Source: an uncultured Ferrovum sp.
GTDB taxonomy: Bacteria; Pseudomonadota; Gammaproteobacteria; Burkholderiales; Ferrovaceae
Direction: 5' to 3'
DNA: 64,000 bases
NCBI GenBank assembly: GCA_903909215.1
Contig: CAIVUX010000024.1
Coordinates: 27,437-91,436 of the forward strand
The position numbers and the translations under genes are program-made. The notes under the pieces are model-generated. The model worked only from the letters and a program-made list of their open reading frames with translations, searched no databases and had not been told where the DNA came from. Numbering within the stretch: the first letter of the stretch is position 1; each line of letters begins with the position of its first letter. This document shows, piece after piece, positions 49,648 to 60,103 of this stretch.

Positions 49648-52056
49648 TTAGTGCTTGATCTGAACCGGTGCTGTTTCGGCCAAAGGCGCAGGAATAACAG
49701 CCACATCAACCCCTGCTTCCACCAACGGGCTGCGCTCCAAAGCCACGGCCAAAACTTGATCAATCCATTTCACGGGATGGATGTCTAGCTTACTCTTAAT
49801 ATTTTCAGGAATTTCTACCAAATCCTTCATGTTCTCTTCAGGAATTAAAACGGTTTTAATGCCACCGCGGTGAGCGGCCAACAGTTTTTCTTTCAACCCC
49901 CCAATGGGCAAGACTTCACCGCGCAGGGTAATTTCACCGGTCATGGCCACATCAGAGCGCACGGGAATACCGGTCAACACAGACACCATGGCGGTAACAA
50001 TACCCACCCCCGCGCTGGGGCCATCCTTAGGGGTAGCACCTTCTGGTAAGTGAATGTGAATGTCCGCTTTTTCGTAAAAATCTTCTGGAATACCCAATAG
50101 GCCAGCACGGCTGCGCACCACACTGAGGGCCGCTTGGATGGATTCTTGCATCACATCACCCAATTTACCGGTGGTGGTCATCTTGCCTTTACCGGGCAAT
50201 TTGGCCGCTTCAATGGTCAATAATTCACCGCCTACTTCGGTCCAAGCCAACCCTGTTACCTGACCCACTTGGTTGATTTTTTCGGCCATGCCGAAGGTGT
50301 AGCGCCGCACCCCTAAATATTTTTCTAGGTTGCGTGAAGCTACAGTCACTTTGGCTTGCTTCTTCACCAACACCAAAGCCTTCACCACCTTGCGACAAAT
50401 CTTGGCAATTTCACGATCCATGGCCCGTACGCCCGCTTCACGGGTGTAGTACTGCACAATGTCGCGCAAGGCCGTTTCACTAACCGATATTTCGGTGTCT
50501 TTTAAACCATTGGCTTTTAGTTGTTTGGGCAACAGGTATTGGCGTGCAATATTAATTTTTTCATCTTCCGTATAACCTGCCAAACGAATCACTTCCATGC
50601 GATCTAATAAAGGTGCGGGAATATTTAATGTGTTGGCAGTAGCCACAAACATCACATCCGATAAATCGTATTCCACTTCAATATAATGATCATTAAAGGT
50701 GTGATTTTGCTCGGGGTCTAATACCTCCAACAAAGCCGAGGACGGATCACCACGGAAATCTTGACCCAGTTTATCCACTTCATCCAATAAGAAAAGCGGA
50801 TTGCGCACACCCACCTTGGTCATGTTCTGCAAAATCTTGCCGGGCATAGAGCCAATGTAGGTGCGGCGATGGCCACGGATTTCGGCTTCATCGCGCACGC
50901 CGCCCAACGCCATACGCACAAACTTGCGGTTGGTGGCCCGTGCAATGGATTGTCCCAGCGAAGTCTTTCCTACGCCTGGTGGGCCCACCAAACATAAAAT
51001 GGGTGCTTTTACCTTGTCCACACGGGACTGCACCGCCAGGTATTCCACGATGCGCTCTTTAACCTTATCAAGACCATAATGGTCTTCGTCCAGAATGCGT
51101 TCGCAAGTTTTAAGGTCATTGCTAATGCGAGTACGCTTCTTCCAAGGCAATCCCACCAACGCGTCTATGTAATTGCGCACCACTGTGGCTTCGGCCGACA
51201 TGGGTGACATTAAACGCAATTTCTTAAATTCTGCGTCTGCCTTGGTGCGCGCCTCTTTGGGCATATGGGCCCCTTGAATCTTTTTTTCCAATTCTTCTAA
51301 GTCAGCGCCGTCTTCGCTGTCACCCAATTCTTTTTGGATGGCTTTTACTTGCTCGTTCAAGTAATACTCGCGCTGGCTTTTTTCCATCTGGCGTTTTACG
51401 CGCCCGCGAATGCGTTTTTCCACTTGCAGAATGTCGATTTCACTCTCCAACACCGAGAGCAAATGTTCAAGGCGTTGTTTTACGTCAAACATTTCCAGAA
51501 TCTGTTGCTTTTGCTCAAGCTTTAAGGGCAAGTGAGCGGCAATGGTATCGGCCAAGCGACCGGCATCATCAATACCGGCGAAGGATGTTAATACCTCAGG
51601 AGGAATTTTTTTGTTAAGTTTTACAAACTGTTCAAACTGGGCCAGTAAGGTGCGGCGCATGGCCTCTACTTCCGGATGGTCCATGGAAAGCGGCGCCACC
51701 ATTTCAGCCACACCGGTAAAATGGGTTTTTACATCAATCACTTCACTGACGCGGGCGCGCTGCGACCCCTCCACCAGCACCTTTACGGTGCCGTCAGGCA
51801 GCTTTAACATCTGCAAGATGCCCGCCACAGAGCCCACTTCATACAACTCCTCAGGCTTAGGCTCGTCATTGGCGGCGGATTTCTGTGCCACCAAAAGAAT
51901 GCTCTTACCGCTTTCCATGGCCGTTTCAAGGGCCTTAATGGATTTTTGGCGGCCCACGAAAAGGGGGATAACCATATGAGGAAACACCACCACATCCCGC
52001 AGAGGCAATAGGGGTAAGTCGACTTTTTCTTGGTCGGAATCAAACAATGAGGTCAT
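49648..52056 (-). CDS. lon: ATP-dependent protease Lon
   Basis: Cytoplasmic AAA+ serine protease that removes damaged and regulatory proteins. The 802 residues comprise the Lon N domain (1-200), a coiled coil (200-300), AAA+ with Walker [14 protein letters not shown] (about 355) and Walker [10 protein letters not shown], and the protease domain with catalytic Ser in [12 protein letters not shown] and Lys in [10 protein letters not shown]. The C-terminal tail is longer than in E. coli by some 20 residues. It lies 79 bases downstream of clpX with its own heat-shock promoter (52090-52117). Confidence 0.97.
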   Translation of the reverse strand: MTSLFDSDQEKVDLPLLPLRDVVVFPHMVIPLFVGRQKSIKALETAMESGKSILLVAQKSAANDEPKPEELYEVGSVAGILQMLKLPDGTVKVLVEGSQRARVSEVIDVKTHFTGVAEMVAPLSMDHPEVEAMRRTLLAQFEQFVKLNKKIPPEVLTSFAGIDDAGRLADTIAAHLPLKLEQKQQILEMFDVKQRLEHLLSVLESEIDILQVEKRIRGRVKRQMEKSQREYYLNEQVKAIQKELGDSEDGADLEELEKKIQGAHMPKEARTKADAEFKKLRLMSPMSAEATVVRNYIDALVGLPWKKRTRISNDLKTCERILDEDHYGLDKVKERIVEYLAVQSRVDKVKAPILCLVGPPGVGKTSLGQSIARATNRKFVRMALGGVRDEAEIRGHRRTYIGSMPGKILQNMTKVGVRNPLFLLDEVDKLGQDFRGDPSSALLEVLDPEQNHTFNDHYIEVEYDLSDVMFVATANTLNIPAPLLDRMEVIRLAGYTEDEKINIARQYLLPKQLKANGLKDTEISVSETALRDIVQYYTREAGVRAMDREIAKICRKVVKALVLVKKQAKVTVASRNLEKYLGVRRYTFGMAEKINQVGQVTGLAWTEVGGELLTIEAAKLPGKGKMTTTGKLGDVMQESIQAALSVVRSRAGLLGIPEDFYEKADIHIHLPEGATPKDGPSAGVGIVTAMVSVLTGIPVRSDVAMTGEITLRGEVLPIGGLKEKLLAAHRGGIKTVLIPEENMKDLVEIPENIKSKLDIHPVKWIDQVLAVALERSPLVEAGVDVAVIPAPLAETAPVQIKH

Positions 52057-52089
52057 GGACGGGTCCCGTAATAAGGTGCGTTAGTACAG

Positions 52090-52117
52090 ATATGGGGGCT
52101 CTTTCCGATATTTCAAT
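52090..52117 (-). promoter_or_regulatory. Sigma-32 type promoter of lon
   Basis: On the minus strand -35 ATTGAA (52117-52112), 14 bases, -10 CCCCATAT (52097-52090). Only the first base differs from CTTGAA. The spacer length is the same as in the clpB promoter. Transcription would start near 52083, about 27 bases before the lon ATG, inside the clpX-lon gap. Confidence 0.7.
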
Positions 52118-52135
52118 GGTAAAGGCAGCCCATCC

Positions 52136-53392
52136 TCAAACGCTAGCCACCTTAGGCTGATCGGCATAGATCAACAATGGGCGGTTGTCGGCACTAATGC
52201 AGTCTTCGTTTACCACTACTTTGGAGACGTTTTGCAAGGTGGGTAAGTCAAACATGGTGTCTAACAAAACATGTTCAATAATAGAGCGTAATCCACGAGC
52301 GCCGGTTTTGCGAGCCAGAGCTTTGCGGGCAATGGCGCGCAAAGCATTATCGCGAAACTCAAGCTCAACATTTTCCATAGCAAAGAGCTTCTGGTACTGT
52401 TTGGTCAGTGCATTGCGTGGTTCGGTCAGAATGCGCACCATGGCGTCCTCGTGCAATTCCTCCAAGGTGGCCACCACGGGCAAGCGCCCCACAAATTCAG
52501 GAATCAGGCCAAATTTAATTAAATCTTCCGGCTCCACGCCCGAGAGCAGCAAGTTGGCATCGCGGCCGTCTTTGCTGATTACTTCAGCACCAAAACCAAT
52601 GCCGCCTTGATCGGAACGATCGCGAATCACACGGTCCAGGCCGCCAAAAGCGCCGCCACAGATAAACAGAATATTGGTGGTATCCACCTGCACAAACTCT
52701 TGATTGGGGTGCTTACGCCCCCCTTGAGGAGGTACTGATGCCACCGTGCCCTCAATTAATTTGAGCAAGGCTTGTTGTACGCCCTCCCCAGACACATCGC
52801 GAGTAATGGATGGGTTGTCGGATTTGCGTGAAATTTTATCAATTTCATCGATATAGACAATTCCCCGTTGGGCTTTTTCCACATCGTAATCACATTTCTG
52901 CAACAGTTTTTGTATGATGTTTTCCACATCTTCACCCACATAACCGGCTTCGGTTAAGGTGGTGGCATCCGCAATCACAAAAGGCACATTTAATAAGCGG
53001 GCCAAGGTTTGGGCCAGCAATGTCTTACCCGAGCCTGTGGGGCCGATGAGCAAAATATTGCTCTTGGCCAATTCCACATCGTGCTCTTTGGTTTGGTTGC
53101 GCAAGCGCTTATAGTGGTTATACACCGCCACTGCCAAAATCTTCTTGGCTTTGGTTTGGTCAATAACGTACTGGTCAAGGATGTCGGCGATTTCTTGCGG
53201 TGAGGGCAGCTCAGATTTAACGCTCTTCACTTCAGAGCCCTGAATTTCTTCGCGAATGATGTCGTTACACAGTTCGATACATTCATCGCAGATGAATACC
53301 GAAGGCCCTGCAATCAACTTGCGCACTTCATGCTGACTTTTGCCACAAAAAGAGCAATATAGCAGCTTTTCGCTACCCGCCTTTTCAGTCAT
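52136..53392 (-). CDS. clpX: ATP-dependent Clp protease ATPase subunit ClpX
   Basis: AAA+ unfoldase feeding ClpP, 418 residues. The N-terminal zinc-binding domain is [11 protein letters not shown]...CDECIELC (residues 13-40). Walker A is [12 protein letters not shown], the pore loop AGYVGED, and the arginine sensor region follows GLDRVIRDR. An IGF-type ClpP loop is expected but reads GGIGFGAEV here, which retains IGF. It lies 65 bases after clpP. Confidence 0.97.
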   Translation of the reverse strand: MTEKAGSEKLLYCSFCGKSQHEVRKLIAGPSVFICDECIELCNDIIREEIQGSEVKSVKSELPSPQEIADILDQYVIDQTKAKKILAVAVYNHYKRLRNQTKEHDVELAKSNILLIGPTGSGKTLLAQTLARLLNVPFVIADATTLTEAGYVGEDVENIIQKLLQKCDYDVEKAQRGIVYIDEIDKISRKSDNPSITRDVSGEGVQQALLKLIEGTVASVPPQGGRKHPNQEFVQVDTTNILFICGGAFGGLDRVIRDRSDQGGIGFGAEVISKDGRDANLLLSGVEPEDLIKFGLIPEFVGRLPVVATLEELHEDAMVRILTEPRNALTKQYQKLFAMENVELEFRDNALRAIARKALARKTGARGLRSIIEHVLLDTMFDLPTLQNVSKVVVNEDCISADNRPLLIYADQPKVASV

Positions 53393-53457
53393 AACCGCCC
53401 ATCCTCAAGTAGCCCAAAACGGAGCTTTGTTTAGTTTAAACCTTTATTGCCGATATT

Positions 53458-54087
53458 TCACGCGGCGCTTTCAGCGCGGTTGCTGATGACACGATCAATA
53501 ATACCGTATTGACGCGCCTCATCGGCACTCATAAAATTATCACGATCCGTATCTTTTTCAATGACTTCAATAGATTGTCCTGTATGTTTGGCCATCATTT
53601 CATTAAGCCTGCGGCGCAGATAGATAATTTCTTTGGCTTGAATTTCAATATCGGATGCCTGACCCGATGCACCACCCGAGGGCTGGTGAATCATGACCCG
53701 TGAATTGGGCAAGGAATAGCGCTTGCCGTTGGCACCAGCGGCCAATAAGAAAGCGCCCATGCTGGCCGCTATACCCATGCAAGTGGTACTGACGTCGGCT
53801 TTAATAAACTGCATGGTGTCATAGATAGCAAGGCCCGCAGACACCGAACCCCCTGGTGAATTGATGTACAGGCTAATGTCTTTATCGGGGTTTTCCGATT
53901 CCAAAAACAACATCTGCGCCACAATCACGTTGGCTGTATCTTCTGTCACTGGTCCCACCAGAAAAATAACGCGCTCTTTTAGCAGGCGGGAATAAATATC
54001 AAAAGCACGCTCACCGCGACCGCTTTGTTCAATCACCATGGGGATTAACCCCAAACCGCGTGGGGTCAGATTTAAATCGTTGCTCAT
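53458..54087 (-). CDS. clpP: ATP-dependent Clp protease proteolytic subunit ClpP
   Basis: Barrel-forming serine protease, 209 residues from ATG 54087 ([21 protein letters not shown]). AAAGGA lies upstream of this start, whereas the longer frame to 54162 would overlap tig. The catalytic triad is Ser in [11 protein letters not shown], His in MIHQPSGG and Asp in [11 protein letters not shown]. tig-clpP-clpX is the standard order; the gap from tig is 13 bases. Confidence 0.97.
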   Translation of the reverse strand: MSNDLNLTPRGLGLIPMVIEQSGRGERAFDIYSRLLKERVIFLVGPVTEDTANVIVAQMLFLESENPDKDISLYINSPGGSVSAGLAIYDTMQFIKADVSTTCMGIAASMGAFLLAAGANGKRYSLPNSRVMIHQPSGGASGQASDIEIQAKEIIYLRRRLNEMMAKHTGQSIEVIEKDTDRDNFMSADEARQYGIIDRVISNRAESAA

Positions 54088-54100
54088 GGGGGTATATCCT

Positions 54101-55399
54101 TTAGCGGTTATCAACCAATTGTTCAAAAGGGGTAGGCACATCCTCAGTCTTGGCGCGGGCACAAACCCATTCCACTACGTTGTCTTCCAGCACCAAAGAT
54201 TCCACTTCATGCATACGCTCAGGTTGCTGATAATACCAGCGCACCATTTCAGCCGGCTCTTCATAAGCGGCAGCCATATCCTCAATAACCGCACGCACTT
54301 GTTCGGGTTTGGCAGTTAATTTTTCTTGCTGCACCAGTTCAGACAAAATTAAACCCAGCGTCACGCGACGCTGTGCTTGCTCGGCAAACAATTCATCCGG
54401 CAGAGCCACTTCTTGTTTGCGTTGCGTACGCGATTCTACTTCTGCTGTGGCACTTTGGCGCAGACGTCCAATTTCTTGATGGATAAGTCCTTGAGGAACG
54501 GTAATGGGGGTAGCGTCCAACAACGCCTGCATTACTTGATCTTTCACTTGCGCTTTAATGCGGTTGCGCACTTCGCGCTCTAAGTTCTGCTTAAGCTCGG
54601 CACGCATAGTGGTCAGGTTGCCATCGACCACGCCCACCGAACGGGCAAACTCATCATTCACATCCGGCAAAATGGGTTGCGATACAAGACTGGCTTTCAC
54701 TTCAAAACGCACGGCTTTACCTGCCAATAATTCTGCGTGATATTCCGCGGGAAAGGTTAAATCGAAAGCGCGCTCTTCACCGGCCTTAATGCCCGTAAGA
54801 TTCGACTCAAAGTCGGGCAAAAACTGCCCTTGCCCCAACACCACATGTTGGCCTTTCGCCTCACCACCCGGAAAAGGCTGACCCTCTTGATAGCCAGTAA
54901 AATCCAGCACCACTTGGTCGCCCACGGCGGCACCGCGCTCTACGGCCTCAAAGCGCACGCGTTGGCGACGCAAAATATCCAAGGTGCGCTCCACGTCGGC
55001 ATCACCCACCACCGTTACAGGACGGCGAATGGCGGCAGCCGACACATCACCTACTTTTACCTCAGGGTACACCTCAAAGGTTGCGGTAAATTCAAACCGC
55101 CCTTCGGTCGCCCCTTCATTTTTAGCATCAAAGCGTGGCAAGGTGGCGACACGCATTTTTTGGTCGCGCACGGCGTTACCAAAGGTGTCCTGAGCCAGAT
55201 CGCTCAGGGCTTCTTGCTGTAATTGGCCAGAATATTGTTGCACCAACACATTCATGGGCACTTTACCGGGGCGAAACCCCTGCATACGGGCTGTTTTGGC
55301 GATTTTTTTAAGCCGTACACCCACTTCGGCCTGCACGGCTGCCAAAGGCACCGACAGTTGAATGACGCGTTCAAGACTGCTTGGTTGTGCTGTTTCCAT
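54101..55399 (-). CDS. tig: Trigger factor
   Basis: Ribosome-associated chaperone and peptidyl-prolyl isomerase, 432 residues. The ribosome-binding loop is FRPGKVP (about residues 42-48), the FKBP domain follows (about 155-245, [20 protein letters not shown]), then the long helical C-terminal arms. It is the first gene of tig-clpP-clpX-lon. A minus-strand TATAAT at 55450-55445 is its probable -10. It diverges from the liv-type operon. Confidence 0.96.
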   Translation of the reverse strand: METAQPSSLERVIQLSVPLAAVQAEVGVRLKKIAKTARMQGFRPGKVPMNVLVQQYSGQLQQEALSDLAQDTFGNAVRDQKMRVATLPRFDAKNEGATEGRFEFTATFEVYPEVKVGDVSAAAIRRPVTVVGDADVERTLDILRRQRVRFEAVERGAAVGDQVVLDFTGYQEGQPFPGGEAKGQHVVLGQGQFLPDFESNLTGIKAGEERAFDLTFPAEYHAELLAGKAVRFEVKASLVSQPILPDVNDEFARSVGVVDGNLTTMRAELKQNLEREVRNRIKAQVKDQVMQALLDATPITVPQGLIHQEIGRLRQSATAEVESRTQRKQEVALPDELFAEQAQRRVTLGLILSELVQQEKLTAKPEQVRAVIEDMAAAYEEPAEMVRWYYQQPERMHEVESLVLEDNVVEWVCARAKTEDVPTPFEQLVDNR

Positions 55400-55444
55400 T
55401 ACCGTACCTTATATAAGCTTGCTAAATGGGGGGTCTAACCTTGC

Positions 55445-55450
55445 ATTATA
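55445..55450 (-). promoter_or_regulatory. Probable -10 box of tig
   Basis: A perfect TATAAT on the minus strand, 46 bases before the tig ATG. The best -35 is TTACCC with an 18-base spacer, which is weak. Downstream a degenerate palindromic unit (GGGGTCTAACC on the plus strand, about 55431-55441) lies in the leader. Confidence 0.5.
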
Positions 55451-55498
55451 CAAAAAATAGGGGATTTCGGGTAAGCTGACCGCATTCCGTCACTTTCA

Positions 55499-56272
55499 AT
55501 GGCAATGACAGCCTCTTTAAACCACCCGATTCTCGAAACCCGCAACCTTTGCAAGGACTTTAAGGGATTTGCAGCCGTATCTGGGGTCAACCTTAAGGTG
55601 ACCCGTGGCACCATTCATGCCTTAATTGGCCCCAATGGCGCTGGAAAAACCACCTGTTTCAACCTGTTAACACAATTTTTATCGCCCTCCTCAGGGCAAA
55701 TCTTCTTTAACGGCCAAGACATTACCGGAGAAAAGCCGGCCCATGTGGCACGCCGCGGTATTGTGCGCTCTTTTCAAATCTCAGCTGTTTTTCCTCATCT
55801 TAGTGTATTGGAAAATGTTCGCATTGCACTGCAACGCCCTTTGGGCACCAGCTACCATTTCTGGCGTTCGCAAAACTCCTTACAAGGCCTTAATCAACAG
55901 GCCCTTGAATTGCTGGATCGCGTAGGGTTGGCCGCTTACGCCAAGCAATTGGCGGTGGAACTGCCCTACGGACGCAAGCGCGCCTTAGAGATTGCCACTA
56001 CTTTGGCGCTTAACCCCAAACTCATGTTGTTGGATGAACCCACGCAAGGCATGGGACATGAAGATGTGGATCAGGTTATGACCCTAATTAAAACGGTCGC
56101 CACCGAACGCACTGTATTAATGGTGGAGCACAATATGAAAGTAGTGGCGGGAATTTCCGATCGCATCACCGTATTGGCACGTGGTTCGGTATTAGCAGAA
56201 GGCACTTATGACGAGGTATCCTCCCATCCTGAGGTGATTACCGCTTACATGGGGCAGGAGGTCGCCGTATGA
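55499..56272 (+). CDS. livG: Branched-chain amino acid type ABC transporter, ATP-binding protein (LivG-like)
   Basis: First ATPase of a five-gene HAAT importer, 257 residues. Walker A is GPNGAGKTTCFNLLT, the signature is degenerate as usual for LivG-like proteins (ELPYGRKRALEIA), Walker B is LMLLDEPTQGM and the H-loop VEHNMKVV. The start at 55499 or 55505 (both ATG) is uncertain by two residues. It overlaps livF by 4 bases. The substrate is not determined; related systems carry amino acids or amides. Confidence 0.9.
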   Translation: MAMTASLNHPILETRNLCKDFKGFAAVSGVNLKVTRGTIHALIGPNGAGKTTCFNLLTQFLSPSSGQIFFNGQDITGEKPAHVARRGIVRSFQISAVFPHLSVLENVRIALQRPLGTSYHFWRSQNSLQGLNQQALELLDRVGLAAYAKQLAVELPYGRKRALEIATTLALNPKLMLLDEPTQGMGHEDVDQVMTLIKTVATERTVLMVEHNMKVVAGISDRITVLARGSVLAEGTYDEVSSHPEVITAYMGQEVAV

Positions 56273-56976
56273 GTGACGGCACTTGCTTGCAGGTAGAAAA
56301 CCTTCACGCCTATTACGATGAATCACATATTCTGCATGGCGTTAATTTTTCCGTGCAGCAAGGGGAATGCCTATCCTTATTAGGACGCAATGGTGCTGGG
56401 CGCACCACCACCTTGCGTGCCATTTTGGGCTTAACCAGCCGACGCACCGGTTCGATAAAGATTAATGGCGCAGAAACCATTGGCTGGCCGGCCCATCGCA
56501 TCGCACAGTTGGGCGTGGGGTATTGCCCTGAAGAGCGTGGGATTTACGCCTCACTTAGTTGTGAAGAAAATTTACTGATGCCGCCTCAAGTAGGTGCTGA
56601 AGGTATGTCCGTGACAGAACTGTATGAGCTGTTCCCCAACCTCAAAGAGCGGCGTCACAGTCCGGGTATGCGTCTGTCCGGTGGCGAGCAACAAATGTTG
56701 GCTTTGGCGCGCATTCTGCGCACCGGTGCACGGCTATTATTGCTGGATGAAATTTCTGAGGGGTTGGCTCCTGTCATTGTGCAACGACTGGCGGAAGTGA
56801 TTCGTCTATTAAAAGAACGTAGGTACACCATCGTTTTAGTGGAGCAGAACTTTAAATTTGCCGCTCCATTGGCGGATCGATTTGTGGTGATGGAACATGG
56901 ACAAATATGCATGGACATAAATCAACAAGAGCTACCTGAAAAAATGAACCGACTGAATCAATTGCTGGGCATTTGA
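56269..56976 (+). CDS. livF: Branched-chain amino acid type ABC transporter, ATP-binding protein (LivF-like), Walker A Lys replaced by Arg
   Basis: Second ATPase, 235 residues. The signature is RLSGGEQQMLALAR and Walker B is LLLLDEISEGLAP. The Walker A loop reads GRNGAGRTTT: the invariant Lys is Arg45. Arg can contact the phosphates, and I recall similar Arg forms in related LivF proteins, but ATP hydrolysis may be weaker than in the LivG-like partner. It is 23 bases before the binding-protein gene. Confidence 0.9.
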   Translation: MSDGTCLQVENLHAYYDESHILHGVNFSVQQGECLSLLGRNGAGRTTTLRAILGLTSRRTGSIKINGAETIGWPAHRIAQLGVGYCPEERGIYASLSCEENLLMPPQVGAEGMSVTELYELFPNLKERRHSPGMRLSGGEQQMLALARILRTGARLLLLDEISEGLAPVIVQRLAEVIRLLKERRYTIVLVEQNFKFAAPLADRFVVMEHGQICMDINQQELPEKMNRLNQLLGI

Positions 56977-56999
56977 ACAACTACTGGAGAATGTTATTC

Positions 57000-58226
57000 A
57001 TGAAAACAAAAAATACAACACAACGCGCCTGTACCGTTATTGCCGCAGCCGCACTGGCCTTAATGTCCTCGCTGGCACAGGCGGAGTTTTCAGATAATGT
57101 CGTGAAGATTGGCGTACTCACCGATATGTCCGGCGCTTACTCCGATCTGGCAGGACCCGGAGCAGTGCTGGCTGCCAACATGGCCGTGGAAGATTTTATT
57201 GCCAAAGAAAAACCTGTGTTTAAAATTGAAATTGTCAGCGCTGATCATCAGGACAAAGGGGATATTGCGGCCAATAAAGCACGGGAATGGTTTGATCGCG
57301 ATAAGGTTGATGTGGTTACCGAATTGGTGAACAGCTCCACGGCCCTGGCAGTTATTAAAGTGTCTAAAGAAAAGAATCGTATTGCTTTGGTGACCGGCGC
57401 CGGATCTTCGCGCATTACCAATGAGGATTGTAATGATGTGACGGTGCATTGGGCCTACGACACTTACGCCACCGGTAATGGAACCGGCAAAGCCGTGGTG
57501 AAACAAGGGGGCAAGACCTGGTACTTTCTTACTGCCGACTATGCTTTCGGCCAGTCTCTAGAAAAGGACACCACAGCTGTGGTGTTGGCGAATGGCGGAC
57601 AAGTGTTGGGTTCGGTGAGGCACCCCTTCCCCAGCACAGATCTCTCTTCTTACCTCTTAAAAGCACAAGCATCTGGCGCGCAAGTCATAGGCCTTGCCAA
57701 CGCCGGGGCCGATACCATCAACGCCGTAAAGCAGGCCTCTGAGTTTGGTATTACCCCCGCACAGAAGCTGGCCGGCTTACTCATGTTCATTACCGATATT
57801 AATAGCCTAGGACTTAAAGCCACGCAGGGCATGTATCTGACAGAAGGGTTTTATTGGGACATGAACGACGAAACGCGCGCTTGGTCCAAACGTTATTTTG
57901 ATAAGCAAAAGAAAATGCCCACCATGGTGCAAGCGGGGCTCTATTCTGCCATCACCCATTACTTGGAAGCGGTAAAAGCCGTCAATTCCGATGACACACA
58001 AAAGGTTATGGCACAAATGAAGAAAACGCCGATTAACGATTTCTATGCCAAGGGCGGCAAGATTCGCGAGGATGGCCGCATGGTGCATGACATGTACTTA
58101 ATGCAAGTGAAGACCCCTGCGGAATCGCATTACCCATGGGACTACTACACGGTGCGTGCCACCATTCCTGGTGCTGAAGCCTTTGAACCGTTAAGCCAAT
58201 CACGCTGCCCACTGATTAAAAAATGA
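57000..58226 (+). CDS. ABC transporter substrate-binding protein (LivK-like, Peripla_BP_6)
   Basis: Periplasmic binding protein, 408 residues, with signal peptide (MKTKNTTQRACTVIAAAALA, cleavage after AQA). The mature start EFSDNVVKIGVLTDMSGAYSDL is typical of the HAAT family. The ATG at 57000 is 10 bases after GGAGA; earlier starts at 56973 and 56991 lack a usable site. It lies between the ATPase and permease genes and overlaps livH by 4 bases. The substrate is unknown. Confidence 0.9.
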   Translation: MKTKNTTQRACTVIAAAALALMSSLAQAEFSDNVVKIGVLTDMSGAYSDLAGPGAVLAANMAVEDFIAKEKPVFKIEIVSADHQDKGDIAANKAREWFDRDKVDVVTELVNSSTALAVIKVSKEKNRIALVTGAGSSRITNEDCNDVTVHWAYDTYATGNGTGKAVVKQGGKTWYFLTADYAFGQSLEKDTTAVVLANGGQVLGSVRHPFPSTDLSSYLLKAQASGAQVIGLANAGADTINAVKQASEFGITPAQKLAGLLMFITDINSLGLKATQGMYLTEGFYWDMNDETRAWSKRYFDKQKKMPTMVQAGLYSAITHYLEAVKAVNSDDTQKVMAQMKKTPINDFYAKGGKIREDGRMVHDMYLMQVKTPAESHYPWDYYTVRATIPGAEAFEPLSQSRCPLIKK

Positions 58227-59113
58227 TCAGCGTTTTGGGCATGCCCTTGCCGGCCCTTCTCAGTCAACTGGTATTGGGATTGGTAAACGGTTCGTTTTAT
58301 GCATTACTCAGCTTAGGCCTGGCGGTCATCTTTGGCATGCTCAACATTATCAACTTTGCCCATGGCGCCTTGTATATGATGGGCGCCTTTTCAGCCTGGA
58401 TGCTGCTCACGTGGTTTGGTGTAGATTATTTTGGCGCACTGCTATTGGGACCATTGTTGGTGGGTGCCTTGGGTTTAATCATTGAACGCACCATGCTGCG
58501 TCGCTTGTATCGCATTGATCATTTATACGGTCTGTTGTTGACCTTTGGTCTGGCCTTGATTTTTGAAGGCCTGTTCCGTGATCAGTTTGGTGTGAGCGGT
58601 GAAACTTACGAAGTGCCGCAAGCGCTGACCGGGGCGGTTAATTTAGGGTTCATGGTGCTGCCTAAATATCGCGTATGGGTGGTGGTGGTGTCGTTGACCG
58701 TCTGCTTTCTCACTTGGTTCGTGATTGAAAAAACACGCTTGGGCTCCTACCTGCGTGCCGCCACTGAAAACCCCAAACTCACACAAGCCTTTGGTGTAAA
58801 TGTTCCGCGCATGGTGATGCTGACCTACGGCTTTGGTGCCGCCTTAGCGGGCTTAGCCGGCGTTATGGCGGCCCCGATTTTTCAGGTAAGCCCCTTGATG
58901 GGGTCCAACTTAATTATTGTGGTGTTTGCTGTGGTGGTGATCGGCGGTATGGGCTCCATCTCAGGCGCGATTTTTACGGGCTTAGGCCTGGGCGTGATTG
59001 AGGGCATGGCCAAAGTGTTCTACCCCGAGGGTTCTGCCACCGTGGTATTTGTCATCATGGCTATTGTGCTTATTCTGCGCCCCGCGGGACTGTTTGGACG
59101 CGAATCCTCATGA
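58223..59113 (+). CDS. livH: Branched-chain amino acid type ABC permease (LivH-like)
   Basis: Inner-membrane permease of 296 residues with eight or so hydrophobic helices. Conserved LivH blocks: NGSFYALLSLGLAVIFGMLNIINFAHGALYM at the N-terminus and GSISGAIFTGLGLGVIEGM near the C-terminus. The ATPase-docking loop is RAATENPKLTQAFGVN. It overlaps both neighbours by 4 bases. Confidence 0.92.
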   Translation: MISVLGMPLPALLSQLVLGLVNGSFYALLSLGLAVIFGMLNIINFAHGALYMMGAFSAWMLLTWFGVDYFGALLLGPLLVGALGLIIERTMLRRLYRIDHLYGLLLTFGLALIFEGLFRDQFGVSGETYEVPQALTGAVNLGFMVLPKYRVWVVVVSLTVCFLTWFVIEKTRLGSYLRAATENPKLTQAFGVNVPRMVMLTYGFGAALAGLAGVMAAPIFQVSPLMGSNLIIVVFAVVVIGGMGSISGAIFTGLGLGVIEGMAKVFYPEGSATVVFVIMAIVLILRPAGLFGRESS

Positions 59114-60036
59114 ATCGCTGCACCTTATGGATGCTGTTATTGATTGCGTTGGGGATTGCAGCCCCCACCGTGTTCTACCCCGTGCTGCTCATGAAGATTC
59201 TCTGTTTTGCTATTTTTGCCAGCGCCTTCAATTTACTGCTGGGGTATACCGGTTTGCTCTCTTTTGGTCACGCCGCTTTCTTTGGCGGGGCGGCTTATGT
59301 AACGGGTTATTTAATAAAGGATATGGCATTGCCCCCTCTGGTGGGTATTTTAGCGGGCACATTGGCGGCCGCATTCATGGGTGGGTTGGTGGGACTACTG
59401 GCCATTCGTCGTCAAGGCATTTACTTTGCCATGATTACCTTGGCTATGGCGCAAATGGTTTATTTTCTTTGTCTACAATTACCGCAAACGGGTGGTGAAG
59501 ATGGCCTGCAAGGCGTACCCCGCGGCAGCATCGTGGGGTTAGACTTAAACAATGACTTAACACTCTATTACGTTATTTTACTTTTCTTCATAGCTGTATT
59601 TGCACTCATTTACCGCACCATTCATTCCCCTTTTGGCCAAATACTAAAAGCCATTCGAGAAAACGAACCACGTGCCATCTCCTTGGGTTATGACGTGGCT
59701 CGCTACAAATTATTGGCCTTCGTGTTGTCATCGGGCTTGGCCGGATTGGCCGGTGCCCTTAAGGTGTTGGTATTTAAATTTGCTACCCTCACCGACGCCC
59801 ATTGGCACACCTCCGGTGAAGTGGTGCTGATGACCATTCTGGGCGGTATCGGCACCGTATTTGGACCCGCTGTGGGCGCAACCATTATCGTCACCCTAGA
59901 GAGCCAATTAGCCGACAAGGCGGGCTCCTTAGTCACCGTCATCATGGGTTTTATCTTCGTACTGTGCGTATTAATGTTCCGCAAAGGCATTGTGGGTGAA
60001 TTGCTAGAACTGTTAAAAGGGGTCAGACCCCACTAG
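59110..60036 (+). CDS. livM: Branched-chain amino acid type ABC permease (LivM-like), C-terminus made by a palindromic element
   Basis: Partner permease, 308 residues, with LivM blocks LLGYTGLLSFGHAAFFGGAAY and KAIRENEPRAISLGYD, and GGIGTVFGPAVGA. The last five residues GVRPH and the TAG stop are encoded by a palindromic unit (60019-60031). The natural end was probably near ELLELLK. It closes the livG-livF-SBP-livH-livM operon, where every junction except livF-SBP overlaps. Confidence 0.92.
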   Translation: MNRCTLWMLLLIALGIAAPTVFYPVLLMKILCFAIFASAFNLLLGYTGLLSFGHAAFFGGAAYVTGYLIKDMALPPLVGILAGTLAAAFMGGLVGLLAIRRQGIYFAMITLAMAQMVYFLCLQLPQTGGEDGLQGVPRGSIVGLDLNNDLTLYYVILLFFIAVFALIYRTIHSPFGQILKAIRENEPRAISLGYDVARYKLLAFVLSSGLAGLAGALKVLVFKFATLTDAHWHTSGEVVLMTILGGIGTVFGPAVGATIIVTLESQLADKAGSLVTVIMGFIFVLCVLMFRKGIVGELLELLKGVRPH

Positions 60037-60048
60037 GGGTCAGACCCC
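60019..60048. repeat. Palindromic element, direct pair, at the end of livM
   Basis: Units 60019-60031 and 60036-60048, both with central A, spacer ACTA. The first encodes GVRP at the livM C-terminus and the spacer contributes the stop. This is the only 4-base-spaced pair whose units have the same central base throughout the pair with no other unit nearby. The next gene starts 56 bases later. Confidence 0.9.
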
Positions 60049-60103
60049 AACGTGCGCAATAAGCGAGTAGGATGAAAGGCTCAAGACTTATGCGAGAACT
60101 GTA

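Noticed and set aside
54055..54075. GGGGTCAGA near the clpP N-terminus as another palindromic unit
   Set aside because: Only 9 of 13 bases match and the codons encode the conserved LTPRG of ClpP, so this is coincidence.
54087..54162. Longer clpP start at 54162
   Set aside because: It would overlap the end of tig and add residues absent from ClpP; the ATG at 54087 has a ribosome site and the family N-terminus.
55425..55440. CCCCCATTTA upstream of tig resembling a sigma-32 -10 element
   Set aside because: The sequence 14 bases upstream is GTATAA, not CTTGAA. A normal TATAAT promoter lies there instead.
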